64,000 bases of DNA from Rhodamnia argentea. Taxonomy: Eukaryota; Streptophyta; Magnoliopsida; Myrtales; Myrtaceae. Location of the stretch: positions 22,512,934 to 22,576,933 of the forward strand of contig NC_063151.1 in NCBI RefSeq assembly GCF_020921035.1. Direction: 5' to 3'. This document shows positions 24,896 to 35,189 of the stretch, in pieces. Position numbers and translations under genes: made by a program. Each line of letters starts with the position of its first letter. The first letter of the stretch is position 1. The notes under the pieces are model-generated. The model did not search any database. It was not told the DNA's origin and worked only from the letters and a program-made list of their open reading frames with translations.

Positions 24896-26163
24896 TAGGG
24901 GTGTCAACGGTTCGGTTCAGTTCTTCAGAAAAACCGAACCAAACTGAACCGTTAGGATAAGTAGCTAAGCCGAACTGAATTGCAAACCAAACCGAATACG
25001 AACCGAACCGAACCGAACCGAAAATCTAGTTTGGTTGGTTCGGTTCGGTTTGGTTCGATTTTTCGGTTTTCCTTTCTATTTTTCTTTTTTTTTTTTTTTT
25101 TTTTTGCCTTTTTTGTTCAGATCTGGCGTTGTTATTGTTGCATCTGCTAAATGCACTTTGAAAAGCCCTTTGTCGCCCCCAATTTTAATTCATCTTCACA
25201 CATCCCAAAGCAAGGTCGTGATTTCTTCAATCTCCCACCGATTGATCAATCATCCATGAGCTAGAGCCATCTCTACTTCGTCCGAATAGCAGTTCTATTT
25301 TGACGTCCTCCTTTATTCCCTCTCGAGCTCTCCTCCTGTGAAATCTCAGTTCTACACTTCTACTTCTCATTGTTTTTTCTTCTTTTGGTTCTCTATTCTC
25401 AACTCCTTTTCCTTTTTTTTTCCTTTTAAGCAGATCCCATGACCACCTCCCCTGCTCACGCTGCTCCCTCTTTTTCCCTCGACTATTTTTGCTCTCTCTA
25501 GATTGGACGAAGGATGGACTGAAGAATGAGGCCCCTCCTTTTGTGGGCTCTCTGTTCTCCGCGAAAGAAGACCTGTCGAGCTCTCTCGTTGCTCAGAAGA
25601 AGAAGAAGGCCACTCCTTCGCTCACTGTCTCTCACGAGCTCTCCCTGTTTCTGTTTTTTTTTTTTTTGTCTTTTTTGTTTCTTTCCCCAAGCTTTTTTGA
25701 CCTCCCTCTCTCCGATTTCTTGAACTTTTGCCAGCCAACCGTGTTCTTTTCCTCCCGCCCCAGTAGATTCCTTATAGTCTTATCTCCAAGCATCTCAGCT
25801 TCAGCAAGGGGCTACGACCCCTTGCCCACGGCCAGCGAGGGTCGCCGGCCACCGCACCTCATCCAGTGTGATCGGCGGCCCCTGGCCCTTTGCACCAAAA
25901 TAGGGCAAAAAGAAAAAAAAGGAAAAGTAAAAAAAATTATTATTTTTTTTCAAATGGCTAATATTAAGTAGAAAGAAGATATTTTGGTTCACGGTTCGGT
26001 TAACCGAACCAAACCAATATAACCTGAACTAAAAATTAAAGAATCGTTATTTTTCATTATGCAAACCAAAAACCGAACCGAACTGAAATGTGCAAAACTT
26101 TCGGTTCGGCTTGGTACGGTTAGCCTTTTGGTTCGGTATTTCGGTTCGACTTTGACACCCCTA
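24896..26163. mobile_element. Non-autonomous DNA transposon, hAT-like, about 1.27 kb
   Basis: Perfect 12-bp inverted ends TAGGGGTGTCAA ... TTGACACCCCTA (13 bp if the flanking C/G is counted), bordered on both sides by GACTAAC (24889-24895 and 26164-26170). Next to each end lie dense copies of CGGTTCGGTT/AACCGAACCG (24908-25075 and 25990-26150), as expected of subterminal transposase-binding repeats. The inside is pyrimidine-rich and encodes no transposase. The TAGGG end suggests hAT, although the flanking repeat reads 7 bp and not 8. Confidence 0.8.
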
Positions 26164-27391
26164 GACTAACACATGTTCTATATTACTCATTTTGGGCTTT
26201 GATAGAGAAGTAGAATGAAGTTTTCCATCACTGCCGTTGGAGAACTATCATGGGATTGGGTGGGTGGTTAAACACTTAATGTGAGTTTAGTAGACCCTGT
26301 ACTAAAATCCCAACGTCACCCATTCAAATTACCTTGACGGCCACGCTCGCCGGCCTATGAGCGAAGCCGATACCTGATGCACATGGACATGGAAGTTTGC
26401 ATGTATATGTGGGGATTTGATCGAGCAGCAATGTATGGATACCCCGAGTCACATGAATATGATTGTCCTAAGAGGACAAATCCCAGTGTACCACAGGAAA
26501 AAGCAGGCCTTTCTAAGAATTTCTCATGTCTAATTGATATAGTTAGCCACTTAAAAAGCAAGGCTAAGGCCATGTCTTCACAGACAAGTGAGCAGATGCC
26601 CCCAAAATTGCTTGGATACACATACCAATTTCATTAATCTTTTGTCCAGTGTAAAGTAATGCTATTTGGACTCACAGTTACTGTGAATGCCAGACAGGAA
26701 CTTCGTTCGGACAATATGATTTGAACCCTGAGTTCGACATATCACGGCAAGTCGGAGATCGATCAGTCCAAACATTCATTCAATAAGGCTTCCTCGATGG
26801 GATGGTCGACGGACACCCCGAGATTAATCGAAGGGTAGACGTTATTATAATGCAGGATTTGCCGTATTGGAATCAAGATTTGGACAGTTAGTACTAGAGT
26901 GAGGCAGAGAATCGATATTGTATATACACTACCCCATATCAGCGATGTTGGCCGAGAAAGCTGGAGAATGATCTCGACATGAACTTGTGAACTCTCCAAA
27001 TTCTTTTGCTTGGAGGTAATGAATTCCACGTTTCTTGATTCTTGAACGTTATAGCTGTCAGATTGTGTGACAGTGTTGCCTATTTACCTCAGACGATTCG
27101 GGTTCATCGGCATGATCAATTTTCGCAAGACAACTACTTCTACTTTGCGCATCCACCGACTTCATAGAGAAATGGGTTCATGTTTAATGCTCCATCTGAC
27201 CCCACGGCCATGATCTGTGAGCAGTTTCTTAGCTTTGCAGACTTTCTGCGCATCTTTATAAGTTCCCGATTCGCGAACGAAAGAAACGGACTTTATTTCA
27301 ATAGTCTCTCCGACATTATTCAACAGACAATATGAGAAAAAAGGAGGTACATGTAGCTTGTTATGAGCAGCCTTGGAGATCTCTCGGACTC

Positions 27392-27874
27392 TCAAGCTGC
27401 ATTGACAGCAATCTTCATACCATTCTCACAGTGACCCTCAAAGCCGCATATGAAGTAGTTTGCACCGTGCACCAACTTTATCCGGTCGTTTCCCGAACTG
27501 TGAACTTTCGCATTTGTCGAAGCCTGGCAACCGGTGTAGTCGACCACCTCCACGTCGTGGCTTGAAGAGTCAATACTTGAATACTGAAAAGAAAAAATGT
27601 ATGCAAGCAATGAAAAGAGACTGAGGACTCTGATAAATTGTACAAGATGAATCTAGTGGAAGCACATGCTCATAATCGGAAGATCAGAGGTTGATGCTTC
27701 AGATCATAAAAACGAAAGACTTCCTCCTGATCAAAATATGAGGGGACTGAAGAAACTTACCAAGGGTATCACCGGCTTTAAATGCCTTTCCAATGGGCCA
27801 GTTTTCCACGTTGAAGGTCCAACCGCAAGCGCGGCGATGGCCGCTCCATATGCACCGCCTCTTCCCTGAGACAT
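27392..27874 (-). pseudogene. Plantacyanin (basic blue copper protein) pseudogene
   Basis: A damaged paralogue of the gene at 29356-29829, about 1.5 kb away on the same strand. Exon 1 (27761-27874) begins MSQGRGG and later has GWTFNVENWPIGKAFKAGDT, but the stretch between them is short. About 25 codons, covering the rest of the signal peptide and the first beta strand, are gone and the frame is shifted. Exon 2 (27392-27583) starts FKY, has one extra base just after, and then reads DSSSHDVEVVDY on to the copper region NYFICGFEGHCENGMKIAVN. The copper ligands (His in SSHDV, Cys, His, Met) are still spelled out, so decay of the rest is fairly recent. A product from the upstream ATG (about 27881) in the other frame would lack a signal peptide. 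Confidence 0.82.
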
Positions 27875-27899
27875 CTTTCACGAGATTGAACAGAGAGAG

Positions 27900-29355
27900 A
27901 GAGAGAGACTTAAGATACCACGGGACGGCTACACGAAGGAATGCTCAGCAATTGTGCCCGGTTACGACCCCCATTTCACGCGCAATCTTGATGAATGATG
28001 AGCTTGGAAACAACTGACAAAATTCTTGGCAACATCGCACATTTCTCCATCTTTGATCCAAGATGATATTCACAATGTCCCAGCTAGGTACGGTCCACTT
28101 GGTGACGCAAAAGCTAAGGTACGGTTCCTTTAAAAAAACTGACGTCAGCCACGATGTCCGATTTTTGGACTTTTTTTTTTTTTTTTGGGTCAGAAAATAA
28201 AGTACTTCATTCTACTAGTCAAAGATGAAGGGCTGAAAGAGGGGCCTCAGCGCAGATCTCAAAGAGTTTGGGGAGGAGGCACAACCCAATTTAAAGGTGA
28301 GTAGTTTTTCCTGTCGGCCCTAGCGATCCGATCCGCAACTAAATTGACCTCTCTAAAGCAATGGACAATCTGAATATTGGAAAAACTTTTGAGGCAGATG
28401 TGAACCCTAATCTTGGATGCTCTACTTAAGATTTTGATAATGGAAAGCGTGATTAGGTAAAGAGATTTGAGAAGTCGACGATGTAATAATATAACGGTAT
28501 AATTTTAATCACAAGGGTCATGAATGGCAAAAAATATTTTGCAATCATGGCGGAACCCGCCATTGATCTTATGCCCAACATTCCACTGTTATACTATCAC
28601 ACTGTTATACTAGCAAGACCCTTAAGGAAATGATTCTTTACTAAAGCCCTGGACTTCTTCGGAGTATCTTCCCTATGTAATTTCATTAGTGTGTTCTAAC
28701 AAAGCTAGTGGGAAAATTATCGAAAATGAAGGAAAAATTTAGAACTGAATTGTCAAAAGTGTGAAAGGTTTTTTTTTTTTTTTAAATCAGTTTTTTTTAA
28801 ATAATTAAAAAGAAAAGTAAAGTGAAGGAAAGGAAAGGAGGGAGGAAAGACGAGAAAAAAATATTTTCCTCTTTTTGAAATGATGAAAGTATTTTCCCCG
28901 CTTTTGAATGTGTTTTTTTTCTTACGGCAAAAAAGAAAATGTGTTTTTTTCCTGGAAATTATTTTTCACGAAAATGGAGCATAGGATCCTACAATTTTTC
29001 CAGACACTGATTGCACATGACATTAGAAATCCGGGGAACAAAGCTTTCGAGAACTAATTCATGTTCCGCAGGACCCCAAAAGGACCTTTCAAGTTTTAGA
29101 ATTTTGGCACTCTTTGTAACTTTCAGATTTGCGAATTGATGCTGGCAATCCAATTCCTGTGATTAGGATCCATTTTGTTTTTCCAATTTAACACCAGTAG
29201 CAAAACAAGCCAAGCACATTGACAATTGATTCATTATACGTAGATTGTACATCAAGCAAAGAGAGGGAGAGACAGAGGGATTCAGAACCCAGAGCATTAT
29301 TATGCTTCGTTATTGCTCTCCATTGCAGTCAGCTTATAGTGATCCTCTCATCCTC
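27900..29355. other. Spacer between the two plantacyanin copies
   Basis: Contains the former promoter of the broken copy, a LINE RNase H fragment (28168-28430) and AT-rich sequence around 28690-28990. That AT-rich part includes single ends of two MITE families (GGGAAAATTATCGAAAA near 28710 and TTTTTCACGAAAATGGAGC near 28963). Confidence 0.5.
28168..28430 (-). mobile_element. LINE 3' fragment: RNase H end and poly(A) tail
   Basis: On the minus strand it reads IRVHICLKSFSNIQIVHCFR then EVNLVADRIARADRK, which resembles the closing part of the RNase H domain of plant L1 elements (the HVYREGN..AD.LA pattern). It then passes through NYSPLNWVVPPP to a poly(A) tail, seen as poly(T) at 28169-28186. 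The remainder of the element is absent. Confidence 0.6.
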
Positions 29356-29829
29356 TCAAGCTGCATTCACAGCGATCTTCATAGCCGACTCGCAGTGACC
29401 GGGAAAGTTGCATATGAAGAAGTTCGGACCCTTGGCCAGCCTGATCCGGTCGTTGCCCGAATTGTAGACCTTCGCTCCCCTCGGAGTCCGGCAACTGTTG
29501 TACCCGCCCTTGTCCAGCACCACGACATTGTGGATCGTCGGGTTATACTTGAATACTGCGAAAGTTTTCCCCAAAAAACCACAACCAATGTTTCTGAGGA
29601 TGGGATCAAATGTGCTATAGCTAGATGGATGTGGGGAAGTCTTACTGAGAGTGTCACCAGCTCTGAAGCTCTTGCCTTTGGGCCAGTCCACCATGTTGAA
29701 TGTCCAGCCACTAGAGCCACCGACCATGTAGGTCGCTGCCCGAGCGTGCTCGGCTTGAGCGAGGAGGTAAATTAGCGTGACAGCGAACGCGGCGGCTCGA
29801 GATGCACTGCCTCTTCCCTGAGAAATCAT
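29356..29829 (-). CDS. Plantacyanin (basic blue copper protein), two exons
   Basis: Secreted small type-1 blue copper protein of the phytocyanin family, a cell-wall or extracellular electron carrier studied mostly in reproductive tissue. Exon 1 is 29646-29829 (start ATG at 29829). Intron: 90 bp, donor CTCA|GTAAGA, acceptor CGCAG|TATTCA, phase 1. Exon 2 is 29356-29555. The product is 127 residues, normal for the family. It has a signal peptide (MISQGRGSASRAAAFAVTLI and on to ...HARA), then ATYMVGGSSGWTFNMVDWPKG and GDTLIFKYNPTIHNVVVLD. The copper ligands are His in IHNVV, Cys in FFICNF, His in PGHC, and the Met after ESA. There is no GPI-type tail. An earlier in-frame ATG at 29844 would add MLFQR before the conserved opening, so I chose 29829. 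Confidence 0.93.
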   Translation of the reverse strand: MISQGRGSASRAAAFAVTLIYLLAQAEHARAATYMVGGSSGWTFNMVDWPKGKSFRAGDTLSKTSPHPSSYSTFDPILRNIGCGFLGKTFAVFKYNPTIHNVVVLDKGGYNSCRTPRGAKVYNSGNDRIRLAKGPNFFICNFPGHCESAMKIAVNAA

Positions 29830-29916
29830 CCTTTGGAAAAGCAAACGAACTGAAGGAGGACGCAGAGATCTTAGCAGAGAAGGGTATGCTCTTGTGAAGG
29901 ATGGCTTAGAGGGGGC

Positions 29917-29924
29917 TTTATATA
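29917..29924 (-). promoter_or_regulatory. TATA box of the plantacyanin gene
   Basis: TATATAAA on the minus strand, followed by GCCCCCTC, about 90 bases upstream of the plantacyanin ATG. Position and sequence fit a plant core promoter. Confidence 0.65.
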
Positions 29925-29929
29925 TTTAG

Positions 29930-31246
29930 TTTGGAGGAAGGGAAAGTGGCAAGTGGTCCCGCTTGACTATCGTTACACCATAGTTGATTTTCATCTGATG
30001 ATTACACCACCGGTGATGATGGATTGTAGCCAAATCGTCATTATCAATCTCGTCCTAGATAGCATTGCGCATCTCCCCATTAATTGACTTGTAGTTTCAT
30101 ATGTCATTACCACGCAATGTAACCGTTATATGAAATACTTACTATTCGGTAAGATAAATATTCAAACGACGGCTAACGTATGGATGTGATTTTTCATGGA
30201 CTACTTGACAATTACCGTTTAACTCGGTGTTCCGTATTCAATTCCCTCTGATTACATGAGCGACAGAAAGGCAATCGTCCATGCGTGTGCGCGAGAGCCC
30301 CGTCGTCTTTAATCGAAAAACCTCGATCGCAATGTATGTTCCGGACTCCAAAAAGGCGAGAGAACAAAGGTAATTCTCAAAGGGGACATCGTACCCCCTT
30401 TTTCAAGGGACAATGGTCAAGAACATCATGGCAAAACTACTCCACGGAGCCACCATGTCTGACTTTTTTTTTTTGTAAACGATTTGTAAACAGAAACGCG
30501 TGCCGAAAGGGGGCCTTGGCGTGGCTCTTCTCGAAGATTGATCTCTGCAGCGGTTGAAGTGGGGTGAGTGATTCCACTATCTTGTACGGTCCAACCCCCA
30601 CTGCGATATGCGTCCACAAATCACATGGCCAAGTTCAGATGTCTCCGCCCGTGATCTTTGAAATGCTGTCCCCCCCCAAGGCAGAGACTTCAATGTTTCG
30701 TGCGTTGTTTAATCCGATTTGCAAAGTTTCGTCATGGGTCTGGGCCAGCATTAATTGTGGCATGGCGGGTTCTGCCTCTCTCCATCCAAAGTACTGACCG
30801 ATCTTTGATGTTGCACTGCTATGCCTCCCAATCTTCTAAAAATGATGGCATGCGTTTCATTTTGATTGAGCTTATGTTTTCATTCATTTGAAGGAAGGCA
30901 CTTGCGTTTCGTGGTCGTCGTGTTGTCTACCATTTTGTAGAGAATTGTTACTAATTAGTACCGATTAAATTCGTAACCTTTAGGACGACTTTTTTGAGGT
31001 TTAGCCTTTTCGGATCGAACCCATAAGCTGAAATCATTCAGGAAACATTTCGCATTCTGGTGGTTCGGCCATTAGAGAGCCAGACTTACTTATGGAGTTT
31101 GCTTAGCAACAGCAGTCATATTGAGAAGAGTCTTAACGCATTCTTAAGTGGTGCATCTACTATGCAAAATGCGAGGGTCATTCTCCTGTCAAAATCTGGA
31201 CTTCTAGTGAAGCCGCAAATATTTGATTTCCTTTCAGCTTTGGCAA
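29930..31246. other. Spacer between plantacyanin and the mutase-like gene
   Basis: Plantacyanin promoter on the left and mutase 3' region on the right. Short open frames around 30285-30800 overlap on both strands and resemble nothing I know. Confidence 0.5.
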
Positions 31247-34200
31247 TTACTGCGAATTTACTCCAACGGCACTCCTTAAATTTGAGTACCGTGCCTCGAG
31301 CTCGAACCAGGACTCCAAGCTGACCAACTGGTTGAATTCCTCGAACATAGCCACCTTGTCGAGGTCGTCTCTTGTGGTTCCCTTCTCTTTCAAGGACTTG
31401 AGGACATCGACCATGGCTCGGGCCGAAGCATAGAGCGCCGTGAGCGGGTGCACAATCAAATGGAAGCCCATGGCTTTCAGCTCTTCAGGAGTGTGCAGCG
31501 GCGTGAGTCCGCCTTCAACCATATTGCATACTCTGTAGCCTTTCGTACGCCGTCCTATCTCCTTGAGCTCATCGTCATCCCTTGGTGCCTCCACAAAGCA
31601 AGCATCGGCTCCTGCCTGCAAGTTTTGTTGCAGTAAGCGACACAAATTAAGAAACCAAACAGAACGTATTAAAATTATTCATTTGAGACAAAATTCCGTC
31701 AATCTTAGGAGGTAATGCTATGCTCCATCTTGCAGAGTCTTGAAAGAACCAACAAACATTATCCAAACAGCTTGTCCATTCGGTGAATGCTAAGAAATGA
31801 TGATCGCATTAGCATAGTAAAATGAAATTTTGACAGAAATCATCATGCAAACATGTGAACAGTTAGGATATATTGCTCCGATTTTGTCCCCTTTTCCTTC
31901 TTGATGATTCTAGCCATCAAGTGAAACTAAAAGATCTTTGACGTGGTTTTAGCGAAGAGCAATTGTATCCCTGCCTGAAGTAAACAATTTTGAGCTCAAT
32001 CACCTCAGTTCCACTTGAAAAAGCTTTAATTTTGACTTCACAAGCCATATTTCAACCAGTCAAAAATGTATACCTTCCCTTGGATGGATTCATCCATAAG
32101 ATTACCTACTAATGGCATGTTACGGATAGAGAGAAAAGAGAGGGAAGAGAAGGAGGGGGGTTGGGCAGCACGGTTGTCAAGGGCGGTCATGGATGTCGAG
32201 AGTGCAAGGGTTAGAGGAGAGACAAATGGAACACAAACTAAAATGTCTATTTGTTGTGATTAATTTGGGGTTTAAAATCTAGTCATGGTTCGATTGCGAT
32301 AATAGTGTCAACAAAGAGGTCTGCATATTGAATATAAACTTGTCTCTCAACACAGCAAGACTATGTGACTCTCACTTAGTTCTGCTTCACCACAAACAGA
32401 ATCTCAGTCAATGCTAGACTGTGACAAGAAGCAGACGATCAGTCAACTAGTACCTCCATGTAAAGATTAGCCCTTGCAATGGCATCAGAGAAGCCGGTTT
32501 TCGCTGATGTTGCACGTGCATCGGTCCTAGCCACGAGGAAGAAGTCAGAATTCCAAATAGCATCCCTCGCAGATGCTATTTTAGCAGCATGCTCCTCAGC
32601 TGGTATGACCTGTAAAGGAGGCAGTTTGAAAAACGTCGCAATTTCACACGTATCTATGTTCCTGAGTTTCGAAAGAGAAAATCGCAGCTCATATTCACCG
32701 AGAGCAAACTTCTGTACCTGCTTACCATGCATATGCCCTAAAATGACAGTAATGACAGCACTTATCAACATGCTAAACATAAAGGAAGAAAGGACACGCC
32801 TGAACTCCATGAGAAAGATATATAAACTTACCACACTTCTTTGGCCATGCTTGATCCTGAAGAGGAAGTAGTTGGAAATCAGTAGATGCACAATTGTCAG
32901 ACAGAATTCAGGAACAAATATGTCAAAAAATGACAATTGACCCAGAACGCGCTAACAAGGAATGCATGTATAATAACTTCTTTCTCGGAATGTTTGACTG
33001 AATAAAATTCAACATATCTGAAATCGTAAACTTGACTTATTTACAATTTGGAATTGGTAGTTTATATTTGAACTTTAGCGCCATACAGTGAGCAATGAAG
33101 AGAAAAGGCTGAAAGATACATGAAAGGAGCAGCATTGAATCTCTCTCAGTTGAAGCTAGTACCTCTAGAAAACAACCAGCAGCTCCTGCTGCTATCAAGT
33201 CTTTTACCTCTGAACATTCAGAGCATTTCCACCTCCAGTATCTACAACAATGATAATCTCTTTCTATGAGTAAAACAGTCATAATAAGAACAGCCAAAAA
33301 CCCAAAAAAGAGAAAAGATTCAATTAGAAGGTTGGACAGTACTAGATAGAAAATTCAAATTTCAGCAACGTCTCACATTCCCAAAGTATGCACAAGAAAC
33401 AGAACTGGTAGCTTTCCCCTAACCTGCAGCAGTGCAGCAGTAATCACACATATCTTCTTGATCTCTTTCTTACCTACTTCATGCATTTGCAACTTAAAAC
33501 GAGTGTAGTCTATAATTTTGAAAGTTCCAAGCCAAAGATCGCACCCAGATATCACAATGAAGTATAGTGTCATGCAAATTGGGACAAACAGTGATTCCTA
33601 TAAATGTTCCCCTTATTTTAGAGGATAAAGGAGTCGATCTCCTGCTGAAAGCAACCACAGGACTGTATCCAATTATCCTGCTATATTTCTTGAAAATGGA
33701 GATGTCCAACCGTAGCAAATGTCATTATGCAGATCGAGAGATGTCACTGCAAATTATTAATTTACTAGTCGATTTTTACTTGCCTCTCTTTCATAACCAG
33801 ACTCATCTTCTGCTCCTCCGCAGACAGGCAACATGTAGAGCACTTTGGCAATTATTTGTTTTATGTTATCTCTCAAATTGTCCATGCTTCTTAAATGCTC
33901 AAGAACCACATAGTCAAACCTGGACTAAATTCGATTATGCTTCAACTAGGCAGGTTAATTATCCAATTCCTCTTCACTCCTGTTATATATTCAACGTTCC
34001 TTTCACTCAAGAAGATCGGTCAGTTAGCATGTGCCTAGGTTTTCTCACTGCACCGGCTTGCTTGCAAAGGAAAATGTTAGGAGAGAAAATGCAAATCATG
34101 CTCTTGGGCCTCCTCTATTCGTTTATGCTTTTAAAGGATTTGCCTTGGCAGTTTTTCTTCTTCAACAAGCACTTAACATCTAAATCTACATAAACAAAGT

Positions 34201-34808
34201 ATCCCAGGAACATGCATTACGCAATCAGCAATTCATGCTAAATGCAGATCAAGTGACGCAGTTCTCAGCAACCCAAACATCAGGGGTATCAACTACAAGA
34301 ATCACATTCTGTAGGGTATGCCGCAAAGGAGCAAGCAACTTCACCTGCATCCGCAATTATTGGTATCAACGGAGCTGCCACGCAGACCGACCTCGCAGTT
34401 GCGGCCATTTCCGGTGGCCTGAAATCATTCGGAAGAAACAGCTCAAATAATCGAACTTTAGCATCACCAATTCGCAACCCAATTCACATGCAAAAAAGCG
34501 GAGAATTACAAGCTAAGGAGCTGAGCTCATGTCAAGAGGCCGAAGTCGGGCTTGCCGAGGAGCGATGCGGAGAGGGCGTAGCCGGAGATGAAGCCGGCGT
34601 CGAAGCCCGCTTTCTGGACGATAGCGGCGGAGAGCGCGTCGTAGCAACCGGGCATCAGGACGATGCCCTGATCCTCGATCAGCCGGTGCACGCGCGTCTG
34701 CTGCATCATCCTGACCGTCGGATTGGCCGGCCTCCGCCTGAGGCTCGGCTTGGATGTGGAGTGGAGTGGAAGGCTGGTCCGGTGAGCTGCCATTATCGTC
34801 GCGGACAT
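31247..34808 (-). pseudogene. Carboxyphosphonoenolpyruvate mutase-like protein (PEP mutase/isocitrate lyase superfamily), probably decayed
   Basis: Family role: a chloroplast-type member of the PEP mutase/isocitrate lyase superfamily; the true substrate in plants is uncertain. Exons (minus strand): 34531-34808, 34345-34418, 33163-33241, 32832-32856, 32718-32737, 32454-32609, 31247-31615. They cover the whole family protein, about 334 residues if the frame held: a basic transit-like N-terminus, IEDQGIVLMPGCYDALSAAI, GFISGYALSASLLGKPDFG, DTGGGNALNVQR, the catalytic-type PKKCGH, FFLVARTDARA, and the C-terminal VEGGLTPLHTPEELKAMGFH and ELEARYSNL. Two lesions stand out. The first intron begins AT (TTGAC|ATGAGC) where GT is expected, and exon 3 lacks four bases between NVQR and VKDLI, giving an in-frame TAA. 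A conserved Gly is Trp in AIWNSDFF. All other borders are intact, so decay is recent, or the sequence has errors. Confidence 0.8.
33242..34344 (-). other. Intron 2 of the mutase-like gene
   Basis: A 1.1-kb intron with donor GCAG|GTGAAG and acceptor TTGTAG|ATACTG. It contains a 208-codon open frame on the opposite strand (33567-34193) that is AT-rich, rich in Leu, Phe and Cys, and unlike any family I know. I treat that frame as chance. Confidence 0.6.
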
Positions 34809-35189
34809 TTCCGAATCACTGGATGGAGTGAAGAAGTGAAACAAAGGAGTGCTTTTCGCCTCGAAATACGAGGGAAGCGGTCGGAGCCCAAACACGACAG
34901 CGCGTTTGATGTCGTTTGGGATATGGACGAGATAAAAGCGTTCGATGCGACGACTAGTGTAACCAAACCGAATCCGATAAACACGTCTGCTGAGCTCAAC
35001 TTCATAACTTCACCAACAGATTTCCACTTCCCTCCTTTCAAGATTCTGCAACTTGTTAAGGATTGCCAATTCAGGAACATTTGGATCTTAACCAAATCAA
35101 CTTACACCGAGAAACCTTGGGTCTTTGAATCCGGACCAAGTTCCCACCATCAACCTGTGTAAAGTTTCCACCTTTAGAACCTTTGAAAG

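Larger units (their letters stand above)
22060..27390. other. Gene-free, transposon-rich spacer
   Basis: About 5.3 kb with no convincing gene. It contains a Mutator-like MITE (23032-23579) and a hAT-like element (24896-26163), listed separately. The bases CTCTGATACCATTTTAAAGT near 23756 resemble, on the minus strand, the methionine-tRNA primer site next to a Copia-type LTR, but no LTR was recognised beside it. The rest (23590-24890, 26170-27390) shows only short frames without family resemblance. Confidence 0.5.

Noticed and set aside
25489-25971. 160-codon frame inside the hAT-like element as a transposase
   Set aside because: It is Phe/Ser/Leu-rich translation of a pyrimidine tract, with no DDE or BED-type features.
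34488-35162. 224-codon plus-strand frame over mutase exon 1
   Set aside because: It lies antisense to a clearly recognised exon and has no resemblance of its own.
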